A DNA stretch of 64,000 nucleotides from Kitasatospora sp. MAA19 (GTDB lineage: Bacteria > Actinomycetota > Actinomycetes > Streptomycetales > Streptomycetaceae). Below are positions 47,401 to 56,113 of this stretch, piece after piece; position 1 is the first letter of the stretch; each line of letters starts with the position of its first letter. The notes beneath the pieces were generated by a model, which searched no databases, was not told where the DNA came from, and saw only the letters and a list, made by a program, of their open reading frames with translations. Position numbers and translations under genes: made by a program. The stretch spans positions 47,005 to 111,004 of the forward strand of contig NZ_JARXYZ010000026.1 in the NCBI RefSeq assembly GCF_029894125.1, written 5' to 3'.

Positions 47401-50400
47401 GACACCCCCAGCATCCCGACCACCCGCCACGCCGACCGCCCCACGACGAGGCCCACCCGGGACTCCGGTCCGGCCCCACGGGCCCTCAGCACGGCGGCGA
47501 GCGCCGATGCCTGTTCCCAGAGCCGCTCGAAGGTCAGCTCGCCGTCGCCGTCCACCACCGCCACCGCGTGCGGCCGCTCCGCCACGACCCGCGCCACCAG
47601 CACCGGCAGGGACTCCCCCACCGCCAGCGCCGCGTCCGAGTCGCCCACCCAGCCCCCGGCCACACCGACCCGCCCCACCAGCCCGGAAGGGTCAGCGGCC
47701 ATCGCGCCGAGGGCGCCGACGAACCACCCCAGCACGGACTCGGCGACGGTCTCCTCGATCTGCCCGTGCCGGTAGGCGAGCTGGATCCTGAGTTGGTCCC
47801 CCGGGATGATGCCGAGGGTCAGTGGATAGTGGGTGCCCTCGACCGTGCCCAGGTACGTGAACTGGTCGGCGAAGTCCCGCGGATAGTTCTCGAACACCAG
47901 CAGCGTGTCGAACTTCGCACCCGGCCCGCCCGCTCTCTGGATCTCGGGCAGTCCCAGATGCTGATGCGGGATCAGGGCCGCCTGCCGCTGCTGCAGACCG
48001 GTGAGCAGGTCGGAGACCGTCTGCCCGCCGTCCAGCGATACCCGGACCGGCACGGTGTTCATCATGAGCCCGGGCATCGACTCCACCCCCGGGAGCTCTG
48101 CGGGACGGCAAGCGACCGTGGTGCCGAACACCACCTCGGTGCGCCGCGCGAGCCGGGCCAGCACCATTGCCCACGCGCCCTGCATCATCGTGTTCAGCGT
48201 CAGCCCGTGGTCACGGGCCACCTGCGTCAGCCTGGCGTAGAGCTCCGGGGTGACGTGGGCGATGCGGTACTCGTATCCCGTCCCGGCGGCCGTCCTCGCG
48301 ATCGACGCGTCCCCGTCGAGGCCGGACAACTCCGCCTGCCAGGCCGCGCGTGCCGCGTCCTTGTCCTGCCGATCCAGCCAGGCCAGGTAGTCCCGGTAGG
48401 ATGCCGCGCCGATCCGCTCCGGGAGCCGGCCGCCGACCGCATACGCCTCGGCCGCCTCGTTGAGGATGACCGCCACCGACCAGCCGTCGGTCAGGATGTG
48501 GTGGTGGACGACCAGCAGGCGGTGCCGGTCCTCGCCGATCCGGACCAGCAGCAGCCGGAACAACGGGCCCGCGGCCAGGTCGAACCGCTGTTCCTGTTCC
48601 CGCCGGGCGAGGGCCTCGACGGCCGCCTCGGCGTCGCTCACGCCCGTGAGGTCGACCTCCCGCCAGGGCAGGACGACGTGTCCGGCGACGGCCTGGAGCG
48701 TCCTCCCCGACGCGAGCCGTACGAAACTCACCCGGAGCTCGGCGTGCCGTGCGAAGACCGCTTCCCACGCGACCCGGAGCCGGGCCACGTCCAGCGGACC
48801 GTTCAGCTCCAGGATCCACTGCGCCTGGTAGATGTCGACGCCCTCTTCTTCGAGGGTCGACTGGAAGAGCAGCCCCTCCTGGAGCGGGGCGAGCGGCCAA
48901 GCCTCCTCGGCACCCGGTACGGCGATCGCCAGCTCGCTCTCCTCCTCCGCGGTGAGAGCGATCAGGGGACGGGCGTCGGGGGCGTCGGCGGGTACAGGAC
49001 GCGCTGCGGCCGCCAACCGTGCGGGGGTCCTCTCCTCGAAGATCTGGGAGGGCGTCACCAGCAGACCGGCCGTGGCCGCGCGGACCGCCAGCCGCATCGC
49101 GGAGATCGAGTCGCCGCCCAAGGCGAAGAAGCTTTCGTCGACACCGACCCGGTCCAGGCCGAACAGCTCGGCGAACAGTCCGCTCAGGACGCGCTCCGCC
49201 TCGGTGGCGGGTTCGCGGCCCCCGGCATTCCCCCCGAAGACGGGCGTGGGCAGCGCCGCCCGGTCCACCTTGCCGTTGCCGGTGAGCGGAAGCCGGTCCA
49301 GCGTGATCACGGCAGCCGGGACCATGTACTCCGGCAGCATCGCCCCGAGACGCTCACGGAGGACGACGGGGTCCACGTCCGTCACCGCGTAGCCGATCAG
49401 GCGGCCGTCGACCGCCACCACGACGGCCTCGTGGACATCCGGCTGCGCGGTCAGCGCGGCCTCGATCTCACCCGGCTCGATCCGGAACCCGCGGATCTTC
49501 ACCTGGTCGTCGGCCCTGCCCGCGAACAGCAGCTCGCCGTCGGCAGTCCACCGGGCGATATCCCCTGTCCGGTACATCCGGCCGCCGGGTACGGACGGAT
49601 CCGCCACGAACCGCTCCGCCGTCAGTGCCGCCCGGTCCAGGTAGCCGTCCGCAAGGCCGGCGCCGGAAAGGTAGAGGTCGCCGACCGTACCCGGAGGCAC
49701 GGGCAGCAGCGACGCATCGAGCACCTGAGCCCGGCGCCCCGGAAGCGGACGGCCGATCGGCAGCGCGGGACCCAGCGCATCGCCCGGCTGGAGCAGGTGC
49801 CACGTCGCGCACAGCGTCGTCTCCGTCGGTCCGTACAGGTGCCGAATCCGCGCTCGGGGGACCGCCCTTCGCACCTTCTCCACCGCGGGTGCGGGCACCA
49901 CGTCGCCGCCCGTCAGCACCTCGTGGAGGCCGGCGAAGGATTCCGGCGACTCCTCCGCCAGCACGCGGAAGCTCCCCGCGGTCAGGTGCACCTTCGTCAC
50001 GCCGGCGGCGACCGCCTCCCGCAGACGCCGGGCGTCCACTGCGCCCGGCTCGGCGATCACCACGCGGGCGCCCGAGGCAAGCGGTACCCATATCTCGAAA
50101 AGGGACGCGTCGAAGGCGTGCGGCGCGTGCATGAGGACTGCATCACCGGGGTCCACCGCCCAACCGGGGTTCCCCACCAGCTCCGCGACGCTCCTGTGCG
50201 GGACGGCCGCTCCCTTCGGGATTCCCGTCGACCCGGAGGTGTACATCACGTACGCCAGGTCCCCCGGACACACCGGGACCGTCGACGCGTCGCCCGAAAC
50301 GTCGTCCGTGACGACGATCGACTCGACCCCCTCCGGAACGCTGTCGCCCGCCGCGGCCGAACATGCCACCAGGGACGCCCCCGAGTCCGCGACCATGAAC

Positions 50401-50696
50401 GCCACCCGCCGCGCGGGATAGGCGGCATCCACCGGCACGTACGCCGCTCCCGCCTTCCACACGGCGAGCAGCGTCACCACCAGGTCCGCAGAGCGTTCCA
50501 TCAGGACCGCCACACGGTCGCCGCGGCGGACGCCCCGACCGATCAGCCGCCCGGCCAGCCGGCCCGCGAGCTCGTCCAGCCGCCGGTAGGTCAGCGCCCG
50601 GTCCCCATCAACTACGGCCACCGCGTCGGGCGTCCGCTCCGCCTGGCGGGCGAACAGCTCCGGCACCGTCGGCGTGGCCAGCGCTGCGGAATTCAT
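44484..50696 (-). CDS. NRPS modules 1-2: A(Hpg)-T, C-A(Tyr)-T-E
   Basis: Initiating NRPS, 2070 residues, equivalent to StaA/Tcp9. It opens directly with an A domain and no condensation domain, as expected for a loading module. The pocket reads D-A-F-H-L-G-L-L-C, Hpg. T1 has LGGDS near residue 527. C2 has HHILTDG near 734. A2 reads D-A-S-T-V-A-A-V-C, the Tyr/beta-hydroxytyrosine code. T2 is near 1545, and E2 has an intact HHLAVDG near 1732. The ATG at 50696 follows AGGGGG and overlaps the ABC transporter stop by 4 nt (ATGA). Both T2 and T6 should be substrates of the StaM-like hydroxylase. Confidence 0.96.
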
Positions 50697-52636
50697 CGTC
50701 CCCCTTCAGGAACCATCTGGTGGACCGGCCCGGCCCCGTTGCCTTCGGGCGCGGCTCCGACGCCGCCCGACTCGGCGAACTGCGTGTGATAGAGCTCCGC
50801 GTAGAGACCGGCCTCGGCCAGCAGCTCCTCGTGCGTCCCGCGCTCCCGGACGCCTCCGTCGTCGATCACGACGATCTGATCGGCCTCACGGATCGTGGAC
50901 AACCGGTGGGCGATCACCAGGGAGGTGCGGTCGCGCAGCGCGGTCCTGAGAGCCCGCTGGACGGCGGCCTCCGACTCGGGGTCCAGGTGAGCGGTGGCCT
51001 CGTCGAGCACGACGACCGAGGGCGCCTTCAGGAGCAGCCTCGCGATGGCCAGTCGCTGCTTCTCCCCGCCCGACAGCCGGTAGCCGCGGTCTCCCGCGAC
51101 GGTGTCGAGCCCCTTCGGGAGGGATTCGATCAAGTCCCAGATCTGGGCTCCCTTGCACGCCTCGATCAACTCGTCCTCGGTGGCGGTCGGACGGGCGTAA
51201 CGAAGGTTCTCCCGAATCGTGTCGTGGAAGAGGTAGGTGTCCTGGCTGACCACGCCCACCGCCTCGCGGAGTGAGCCGACGGAGAGGTCCCGGAGATCGT
51301 GTCCGCCGACACGGACGGTGCCGGAGGTCGGGTCGTACAGCCGGGACACCAGGTGGGTGAGAGTGCTCTTCCCCGCGCCGGACGGGCCGACGAGTGCGGT
51401 GATGGTCCCGGCCGGCGCACGCAGGCTCACGTGGCGCAGGACCTCCGGCGCCGTCTCCCCTCGATCCCCTCCGCCACGCACGTTCTGCTCCAGCGACGGC
51501 AGCGAGACCTCGTCCGCGCCCGGATAGCGGAACGACACGTCCTCGAACTCGATCTCCGGGGCTGTGTTCCGCGTGAGCGTGACGGCGTCGGGGCGTTCCT
51601 CGATCAGCGGCTTCAGGTCGAGGAGCTCGAAGAGCCGGTCGAAGCTCACCAGGACGACCAACGCGTTCGCCTGCATCCCGGACAGCTGGGTGATCGGCCC
51701 GAACAGCCGCCCGAGCAGGGCGGCGAGAGCTATCAGCGTGCCGAGCTGGAAGGCCCCGGAGAGCACGAGGCCGCCGCCGACCCCGTAGGTGAGCGCCGTG
51801 GCGAGCGCGGCGATCAGCATCATGACGACGAAGGCCATCCGGCCGTAGACGACGACGCTCACGCCGGCCCTGCGGAGCCTTTCCGACCGGTCCTCGTACT
51901 CGTCCATCTCCTCGTCCGGACGGCCGAAGAGCTTGGAGAGCATCGCCCCCTGAGCGTTGAACCGCTCCTGGAGGAGGCCGGCCAGGCCTGCGTTCACCTC
52001 CATCGACTGCCTGGTGTACCGCTGTGTCACTCTCCCCACGTACACCCAGGGAACGACGAACAGCGGGATCAGCACCAGCGTGATGACGGCGACGATCCAC
52101 GACAGGTAGAACAGCTCGGCCATCACCAGGACGACCCCGATCACGCTGGGGAGCGCCATCAGCAGTTGGCTTAACGCCTGCTGCGTCATGATCAGATCCG
52201 TGTGGAGCCGTCCGACCAGCACACCGGTCTGGGTGCGGGTGAAGAATGCGACCGGCAGCCGCTGGACGTGCTCGATCGCCTGGATCCGGACGTCGTAGCT
52301 GACCCCCTGCCCGATCCTCCCGGCGAGGTAGGCGAGCACCAGCTGCAGTAGCGCGTCGAGGACGGCGAGCCCCGCGGTGAGGCAGGCCAGCAGGGTGACC
52401 TCTCCGGAGTCGCCCTTGAGGATCCCGTCGTCGACGATCTGCTTGAGCAACAGCGGAGTCGCCACCACGATGAGCGACTCCAGGACGGCGCCGATTGCGA
52501 AGAGTGCGATTCTGCCGGTATGCGGGCGAAAGTAGGCGAGCACCCTGCGTGGCGTTTCAGGGCGGAGCTTGGCCGGCTCGGGATCGTCGCCTCCGCCGGC
52601 CCTTTGCGCCCCCCTGCTGGACGGCATCATGACCAT
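50693..52636 (-). CDS. ABC exporter, fused membrane and ATPase domains
   Basis: Half-size ABC exporter (647 aa) for the finished glycopeptide or aglycone, like Tba of balhimycin and StaU of A47934. The N-terminal ~330 residues have six hydrophobic segments (for example IALFAIGAVLESLIVV and VVLVMAELFYLSWIVAVITLVLI). The ATPase has Walker A GPSGAGKST near residue 419, signature LSGGEKQR, Walker B VVVLDEA and the switch His in IAHRLST. It is the first gene of the operon ABC-NRPS-mbtH. The ATG at 52636 follows purine-rich GGGAGAGGGG at a slightly long distance. A Bbr-type operator lies 75-107 bp upstream. Confidence 0.94.
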   Translation of the reverse strand: MVMMPSSRGAQRAGGGDDPEPAKLRPETPRRVLAYFRPHTGRIALFAIGAVLESLIVVATPLLLKQIVDDGILKGDSGEVTLLACLTAGLAVLDALLQLVLAYLAGRIGQGVSYDVRIQAIEHVQRLPVAFFTRTQTGVLVGRLHTDLIMTQQALSQLLMALPSVIGVVLVMAELFYLSWIVAVITLVLIPLFVVPWVYVGRVTQRYTRQSMEVNAGLAGLLQERFNAQGAMLSKLFGRPDEEMDEYEDRSERLRRAGVSVVVYGRMAFVVMMLIAALATALTYGVGGGLVLSGAFQLGTLIALAALLGRLFGPITQLSGMQANALVVLVSFDRLFELLDLKPLIEERPDAVTLTRNTAPEIEFEDVSFRYPGADEVSLPSLEQNVRGGGDRGETAPEVLRHVSLRAPAGTITALVGPSGAGKSTLTHLVSRLYDPTSGTVRVGGHDLRDLSVGSLREAVGVVSQDTYLFHDTIRENLRYARPTATEDELIEACKGAQIWDLIESLPKGLDTVAGDRGYRLSGGEKQRLAIARLLLKAPSVVVLDEATAHLDPESEAAVQRALRTALRDRTSLVIAHRLSTIREADQIVVIDDGGVRERGTHEELLAEAGLYAELYHTQFAESGGVGAAPEGNGAGPVHQMVPEGGR

Positions 52637-52710
52637 ACGGACATCCCCTCTCCCACGTCACCGAAGTCCGCAGGTCCATGGTGCTGATCGGACTCGCTGT
52701 CCACGAGTCG

Positions 52711-52743
52711 GTGTCCAAGCGAGCATTTCCGACACTTGGACAC
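52711..52743. promoter_or_regulatory. Bbr/StrR-type operator before the ABC-NRPS operon
   Basis: A perfect 9-bp inverted repeat, GTGTCCAAG (52711-52719) and CTTGGACAC (52735-52743). Its core is GTCCAA-N17-TTGGAC, identical in sequence and spacing to the consensus I recall for Bbr of the balhimycin cluster. The strR-like gene in this window is the obvious binding protein. It controls the long minus-strand operon starting at 52636. Confidence 0.85.
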
Positions 52744-52820
52744 GGCCCCTGATTCCGATCTCGAAAATTCCTCAGCGTCGCGAAATGAACCAACTGGGGA
52801 ATATAGGGAGCGGAAAGCAG

Positions 52821-52852
52821 AAGGACTCACCGGTCGATGTCGGTGAGTCCTT
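52821..52852. terminator. 12-bp perfect hairpin upstream of the NRPS operon promoter
   Basis: AAGGACTCACCG (52821-52832) pairs with CGGTGAGTCCTT (52841-52852) around an 8-nt loop. It lies between the insertion sequence debris and the ABC-NRPS promoter, so it probably stops transcripts entering from the vanRS/IS side. Confidence 0.65.
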
Positions 52853-52942
52853 GAGTGCGGGGTGCATCAGTGGGCGGGACGAACCCTGCTGACTGGTTTC
52901 CGACTCACACCCGACGACCCGCCCCCGCCGAGGTCACCGGGA

Positions 52943-53068
52943 GTGCGCCAAGTGACCGGCTTGATCAAGCGCAACCCTGACCGCATCCGTGGCGAGGATC
53001 AGCGCAAGCTGAAGGAAATCCTGGCCCGCTGCCCCGAGTTGGACGCGGCTACCGGGCACCTGGCGAGT
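52943..53068 (+). pseudogene. ISL3-family transposase fragment (internal part)
   Basis: A stretch of about 42 codons, beginning VRQVTGLIKRNPDRI and including LKEILARCPELDAATGHLA, resembles the region of ISL3-family transposases before the last catalytic block. It is cut at about 53065, where an IS3-type fragment begins on the other strand. The C-terminal part of an ISL3-type transposase in the same orientation lies at 55629-55749, beyond vanR. Confidence 0.65.
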
Positions 53069-53646
53069 TCCTCGCTCTCGCACGTGGTGACCATCCAGCC
53101 CACGGTGTAGCGGGAGTAGATGTCGATCATCGTGTAGAGGAAGTAGAAGACCCACTTGTGCGGGCCTCGCAGCTTGGTGACGTCCCAGGACCAGACCTGG
53201 CTGGGGGCGCTGGCCATCAACTCGGTCTTCCTGCACGGTGGGTGGGTCGCTTGCCGGCGCCGCTCGCGGACCTCGCCGCGCTTGCGCAAGATCCTGTACA
53301 TCGTGGACTCCGAGCACAGGTAGACGCCCTCGTCCAGCAACGTGGCGTAGACCTCGGCGGGTGCCGTGTCCTTGAACCGGTCGCCGTTGAGCTTGGCCAC
53401 CACCCGCTCGCGCTCGGCGGGCGTGAGCGCCTTCGGACGCGGCCGGCACTCCCGGACCGGCCTCGGCGGGGGCGGGGACTTCCGGTGGTGGCGGTACCAG
53501 GTCGCCCGGTTGACGCCCAGCGCCGCGCAGGCTTTCACGCGGCCGACCACGCCGGACACCGTCTCCAGAGCCGCGGTCCGGGCGTCCTCGGCAGAGTCAC
53601 GAACATCAAGCTCCTGAAGCGGCAGATGGCAGGTCGTGCCGGACAT
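53065..53646 (-). pseudogene. IS3-family transposase OrfB fragment
   Basis: Integrase-core (rve) transposase of the IS3 group. About 190 residues are readable: the helical N-terminal domain (CAALGVNRATWYRHHRK), the link region (YRILRKRGEVRERRRQ), and the first two catalytic aspartates in VWSWDVTKL and MIDIYSRYTVGWMV. The third acidic residue and the rest of the domain are missing because the gene stops at the junction with the ISL3 fragment near 53065. No OrfA is visible. It is a dead element, marking recombination at this end of the cluster. Confidence 0.85.
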
Positions 53647-53716
53647 CCCCTGCTCCGCAAGCGAGTTCTACTCGTCGCCGCCGATCGCCGACAACACAGA
53701 GTCACGTCCACGCTGG

Positions 53717-54829
53717 CTACGTGATCGGTTTCACGGGCCGGGCCGGCGGAGGGGCGGTCGGCAGCCGCACCGTGACGTGGAGGCCGCCTCCGGGGCGCGG
53801 GGCGATGGTGAGGGTTCCGTCATGCGCTTCGACGATGCTCTTGACGATGGCCAGGCCCAGGCCGACGCCCGCGTGGTCATGGCGGATGCGTTCGGTGCCG
53901 CGCTGGAAGGGCTCGGTGAGGGTCGAGACCAGCTGTGCTGAGAGGATCTCGCCGGTGTTCTCGACGGTGAGCGTCACGCTTCCGGGATGGATGCCGGTCG
54001 TTGCCCGCACGATGCCCCGACCGGGCAGGTTGTGGACGATCGCGTTATGGATGAGATTGACTGTCATCTGCAGCAGGAGCGCGCGGGAGCCGATGGTCGG
54101 GGTGATGTCGCCCGAGGCCTCGATGGTTACGCCGTGCTTCTCCGCCATGGGAAGCAGCGTCTCGACGGCCTCCTCGACGTTCAGGGACAGGTCGACGGGC
54201 TCCCGGGTGAAGGATCGCTGGTCGGCACGGCTGAGCAGGAGCAACGCCTCGGTGAGGTCGATCGCCCTGGCATTGACGTTGTTGAGGCGTCGGAACAGCT
54301 CGCCCGAGTCTCGCGCCGGGTCGTTGAAAGCCACTTCGAGAAGGGCCTTCGTGATCGCCAGCGGGGTGCGCAGCTCGTGGGAGGCGTTGGCCGCGAACCT
54401 CCGCTGCTCGGTGACGTGCGCTTCGAGGCGCGCGAGCATGGTGTCGAAGGCGTCGGCCAGCTCGCGGAACTCGTCCTCGCGGCCTTCCAGCTCGATCCGG
54501 TGGGAGAGCGACCCGTTCGCGGCCATGGAGGTGGCGTCGGTGATGCGGGTCAGCGGGGCGAGCATTCGGCCGGCGAGCAGCCAGCCTCCCAGGAGGCCGA
54601 ACACCAGCAGGAGCGCCAGCACTCCGGCCGCCGCCGGAGCGTAGGCGTGCAGCACGATGGTGCGGATGGGCACGAGCCCGTTAGGGCTGCTCGCTGCACT
54701 GGGCAGGCCGCGCAGCAGATATACCCACACGGTGGCCAGCATCAGCACGCCCGCGAGCATGACGAAGCCCGCATAGCTGAGGGCGAATTTGAGGCGGACG
54801 CTCAAGCCTGGTGTTCTAGGCGCCCGCAT
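53717..54829 (-). CDS. vanS: VanS sensor histidine kinase
   Basis: Membrane histidine kinase that senses the glycopeptide or its cell wall effect and phosphorylates VanR. It has 370 residues. There are two hydrophobic segments (FALSYAGFVMLAGVLMLATV and AAAGVLALLLVFGLLGGWLL) with a short outside loop of about 35 residues, then a HAMP linker, His151 in NASHELRTPLA, the N box NLIHNAIVHN and the G boxes VENTGEI and GVGLGLAIVKS. The ATG at 54829 lies 14 nt inside vanR. The short extracytoplasmic loop is typical of actinomycete VanS. Identity as VanS comes from the linkage with vanR and the van box. Confidence 0.92.
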   Translation of the reverse strand: MRAPRTPGLSVRLKFALSYAGFVMLAGVLMLATVWVYLLRGLPSAASSPNGLVPIRTIVLHAYAPAAAGVLALLLVFGLLGGWLLAGRMLAPLTRITDATSMAANGSLSHRIELEGREDEFRELADAFDTMLARLEAHVTEQRRFAANASHELRTPLAITKALLEVAFNDPARDSGELFRRLNNVNARAIDLTEALLLLSRADQRSFTREPVDLSLNVEEAVETLLPMAEKHGVTIEASGDITPTIGSRALLLQMTVNLIHNAIVHNLPGRGIVRATTGIHPGSVTLTVENTGEILSAQLVSTLTEPFQRGTERIRHDHAGVGLGLAIVKSIVEAHDGTLTIAPRPGGGLHVTVRLPTAPPPARPVKPIT

Positions 54830-55511
54830 TGCCCTCACGCCTGATGTCCGCCTGGGTAGTGATCCGGTATCCGACGCCGGGCACGGTGGCGATGATCTGA
54901 GGTTCACCGAGGCGTTTACGCAGAGTCGAGACCGTGATGCGTACGGCATTGGTGAACGAGTCGGCGTTCTCGTCCCAGGCCCGCTCCAACAGTTCCTCGG
55001 CGCTGACGACGCCGCCTTCGGCGGCGACGAGCACGTCGAGCACGGCGAATTGTTTGCGGGTGAGTGCGATGTAACGGTCGTCGCGGTAGACCTCGCGACG
55101 GAAGGGGTCCAGCCGCAGGCCCGCGATCTCCCGCACAGGCGGTCTGATGTACGCGCGCCTGCGGTCGAGCGCCCTGAGCCTGAGGACGAGTTCACGCATC
55201 TTGAACGGCTTGGTGAGGTAGTCGTCGGCACCGAGCCCGAACCCGGAGGCCATGTCGTCGATCCGGTCGGCGGCGGTGAGCATGAGGATGGGCATGCCCG
55301 ATCCCGCCGCGACGATCCGTTCGGCGATCTCGTCACCGGAGGGGCCGGGGATGTCGCGGTCGAGGACGGCGATGTCGTAGGCGTTGACGCTCAGCAACTC
55401 CAAGGCGGTGTCGCCGTCACCGGCGATGTCCGCCGCAATCGCCTCCAGGCGCAGCCCGTCACGGATGGCCTCTGCCATGTACAGCTCGTCCTCGACGATC
55501 AAGACACGCAT
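54816..55511 (-). CDS. vanR: VanR response regulator (OmpR type)
   Basis: Two-component activator of the van genes, 231 residues. The receiver domain has the acidic pocket VEDE, the phosphorylated Asp51 in AVLDRDIPG, Thr in MLTAAD and Lys in LTKPF. The C-terminal winged helix reads LTRKQFAVLDVLVAAEGGVVS and VRITVSTLRKRLG. Asp51 is also the phosphorylation site number in S. coelicolor VanR. A copy of the shared van box lies 22 bp upstream but points the other way, so vanRS may be expressed from a bidirectional, self-activated region. Confidence 0.94.
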   Translation of the reverse strand: MRVLIVEDELYMAEAIRDGLRLEAIAADIAGDGDTALELLSVNAYDIAVLDRDIPGPSGDEIAERIVAAGSGMPILMLTAADRIDDMASGFGLGADDYLTKPFKMRELVLRLRALDRRRAYIRPPVREIAGLRLDPFRREVYRDDRYIALTRKQFAVLDVLVAAEGGVVSAEELLERAWDENADSFTNAVRITVSTLRKRLGEPQIIATVPGVGYRITTQADIRREGNAGA

Positions 55512-55532
55512 GTACCAATGCTACGCACCGGA

Positions 55533-55564
55533 GCCTGTCGTCAGCCTATCGAAAAACGCATACG
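55533..55564 (+). promoter_or_regulatory. VanR-type box between vanR and a truncated plus-strand frame
   Basis: On the plus strand it reads GCCTGTCGTCAGCCTATCGA followed by AAAACGCATACG. It matches the vanH, vanK and vanJ boxes in the CTATCGAAAA...CATACG half and is weaker in the first TATC unit. It ends exactly 33 nt before the ATG at 55598, the same geometry as the other three. It points away from vanR. Confidence 0.72.
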
Positions 55565-55597
55565 TCCCGGCGATGTCTCCTTCCCTTGAATGTGCGC

Positions 55598-55648
55598 ATG
55601 ACCAGTAACCCATGGGCGTTGGTCGCTCTCGTCAGGGCCGCCCGCTGA
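55598..55648 (+). pseudogene. Truncated start of a VanR-box gene, cut by an ISL3 fragment
   Basis: The frame begins MTSNPWALVALVRAAR and then stops. It has the same 33-nt distance to the VanR-type box as vanH, vanK and vanJ, so it looks like the start of a fourth regulon gene. ISL3 transposase sequence begins within it, at or before 55629, so only a few original codons can remain. The identity of the lost gene cannot be told. Confidence 0.5.
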
Positions 55649-55749
55649 AGGGATCGGCGGTCGTGAACACCCGCACCAAAAGGATCATGCGACAGATGCA
55701 CGGCAGAGCCGGATTCAAGCTCCTCCGCCACCACATCCTCCTCGCCTGA
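55629..55749 (+). pseudogene. ISL3-family transposase C-terminal fragment, frameshifted
   Basis: The characteristic C-terminus of ISL3-type transposases is visible: SSGPPAEG in one frame (55629-55652), then after a frameshift NTRTKRIMRQMHGRAGF and LLRHHILLA, ending at a TGA. It has the same orientation as the fragment at 52943-53068, so vanS-vanR and the IS3 fragment sit between two pieces of ISL3-type sequence. About 100 codons between the two pieces are missing. Confidence 0.7.
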
Positions 55750-56057
55750 ATCACAGCCCGTTACCACCGGATACGGGACAGAGCCGTTGGCTGGACAGGC
55801 CCGGGTGGCGCCGGGCGCCGCAGCGCGATCTCGATACCCCCACTGGTATAGGTGCCAGCGCACGGCCTCGACGGCCGATACGGGGCGGGGCATCTCCGAA
55901 CGATGTCGATGATACCCCCGGGGGTACGAAAGGCACAGTGGACCTTCGCGCTCACCCCGAAGCAGCCGACCGTGCGCCGACCGTTGACGGGACTCGGACG
56001 AGCATGTGAAATACCACATGTCACCCGTCATACGCATGATGCCTCGCAGCCCAGGGA
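55750..56057. other. Non-coding junction with two CsoR-like palindromes
   Basis: About 300 bp without a convincing gene. TACCCCCACTGGTATA at 55835-55850 and the perfect palindrome TACCCCCGGGGGTA at 55913-55926 both resemble operators of CsoR/RcnR-type metal or persulfide sensors. No regulated gene follows closely, so these may be the leftover promoter of a lost gene at the cluster border. Confidence 0.4.
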
Positions 56058-56071
56058 TTTGAACGTTCAAA
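56058..56071. promoter_or_regulatory. 14-bp perfect palindrome upstream of the glycoside hydrolases
   Basis: TTTGAACGTTCAAA with a central CG has the form of LacI-family operators that govern sugar-utilisation genes. It lies 43 bp before the ATG of the first glycoside hydrolase. No LacI gene is in the window, so the regulator is unknown. Confidence 0.5.
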
Positions 56072-56113
56072 CCCCGGTCACGCCCCAGCCACCCGCCCGA
56101 CAGGAGAACCGCC

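Noticed and set aside
47124..50789. A 1221-codon plus-strand open frame
   Set aside because: It is the antisense shadow of NRPS modules 1-2, whose domains are all recognisable on the minus strand.
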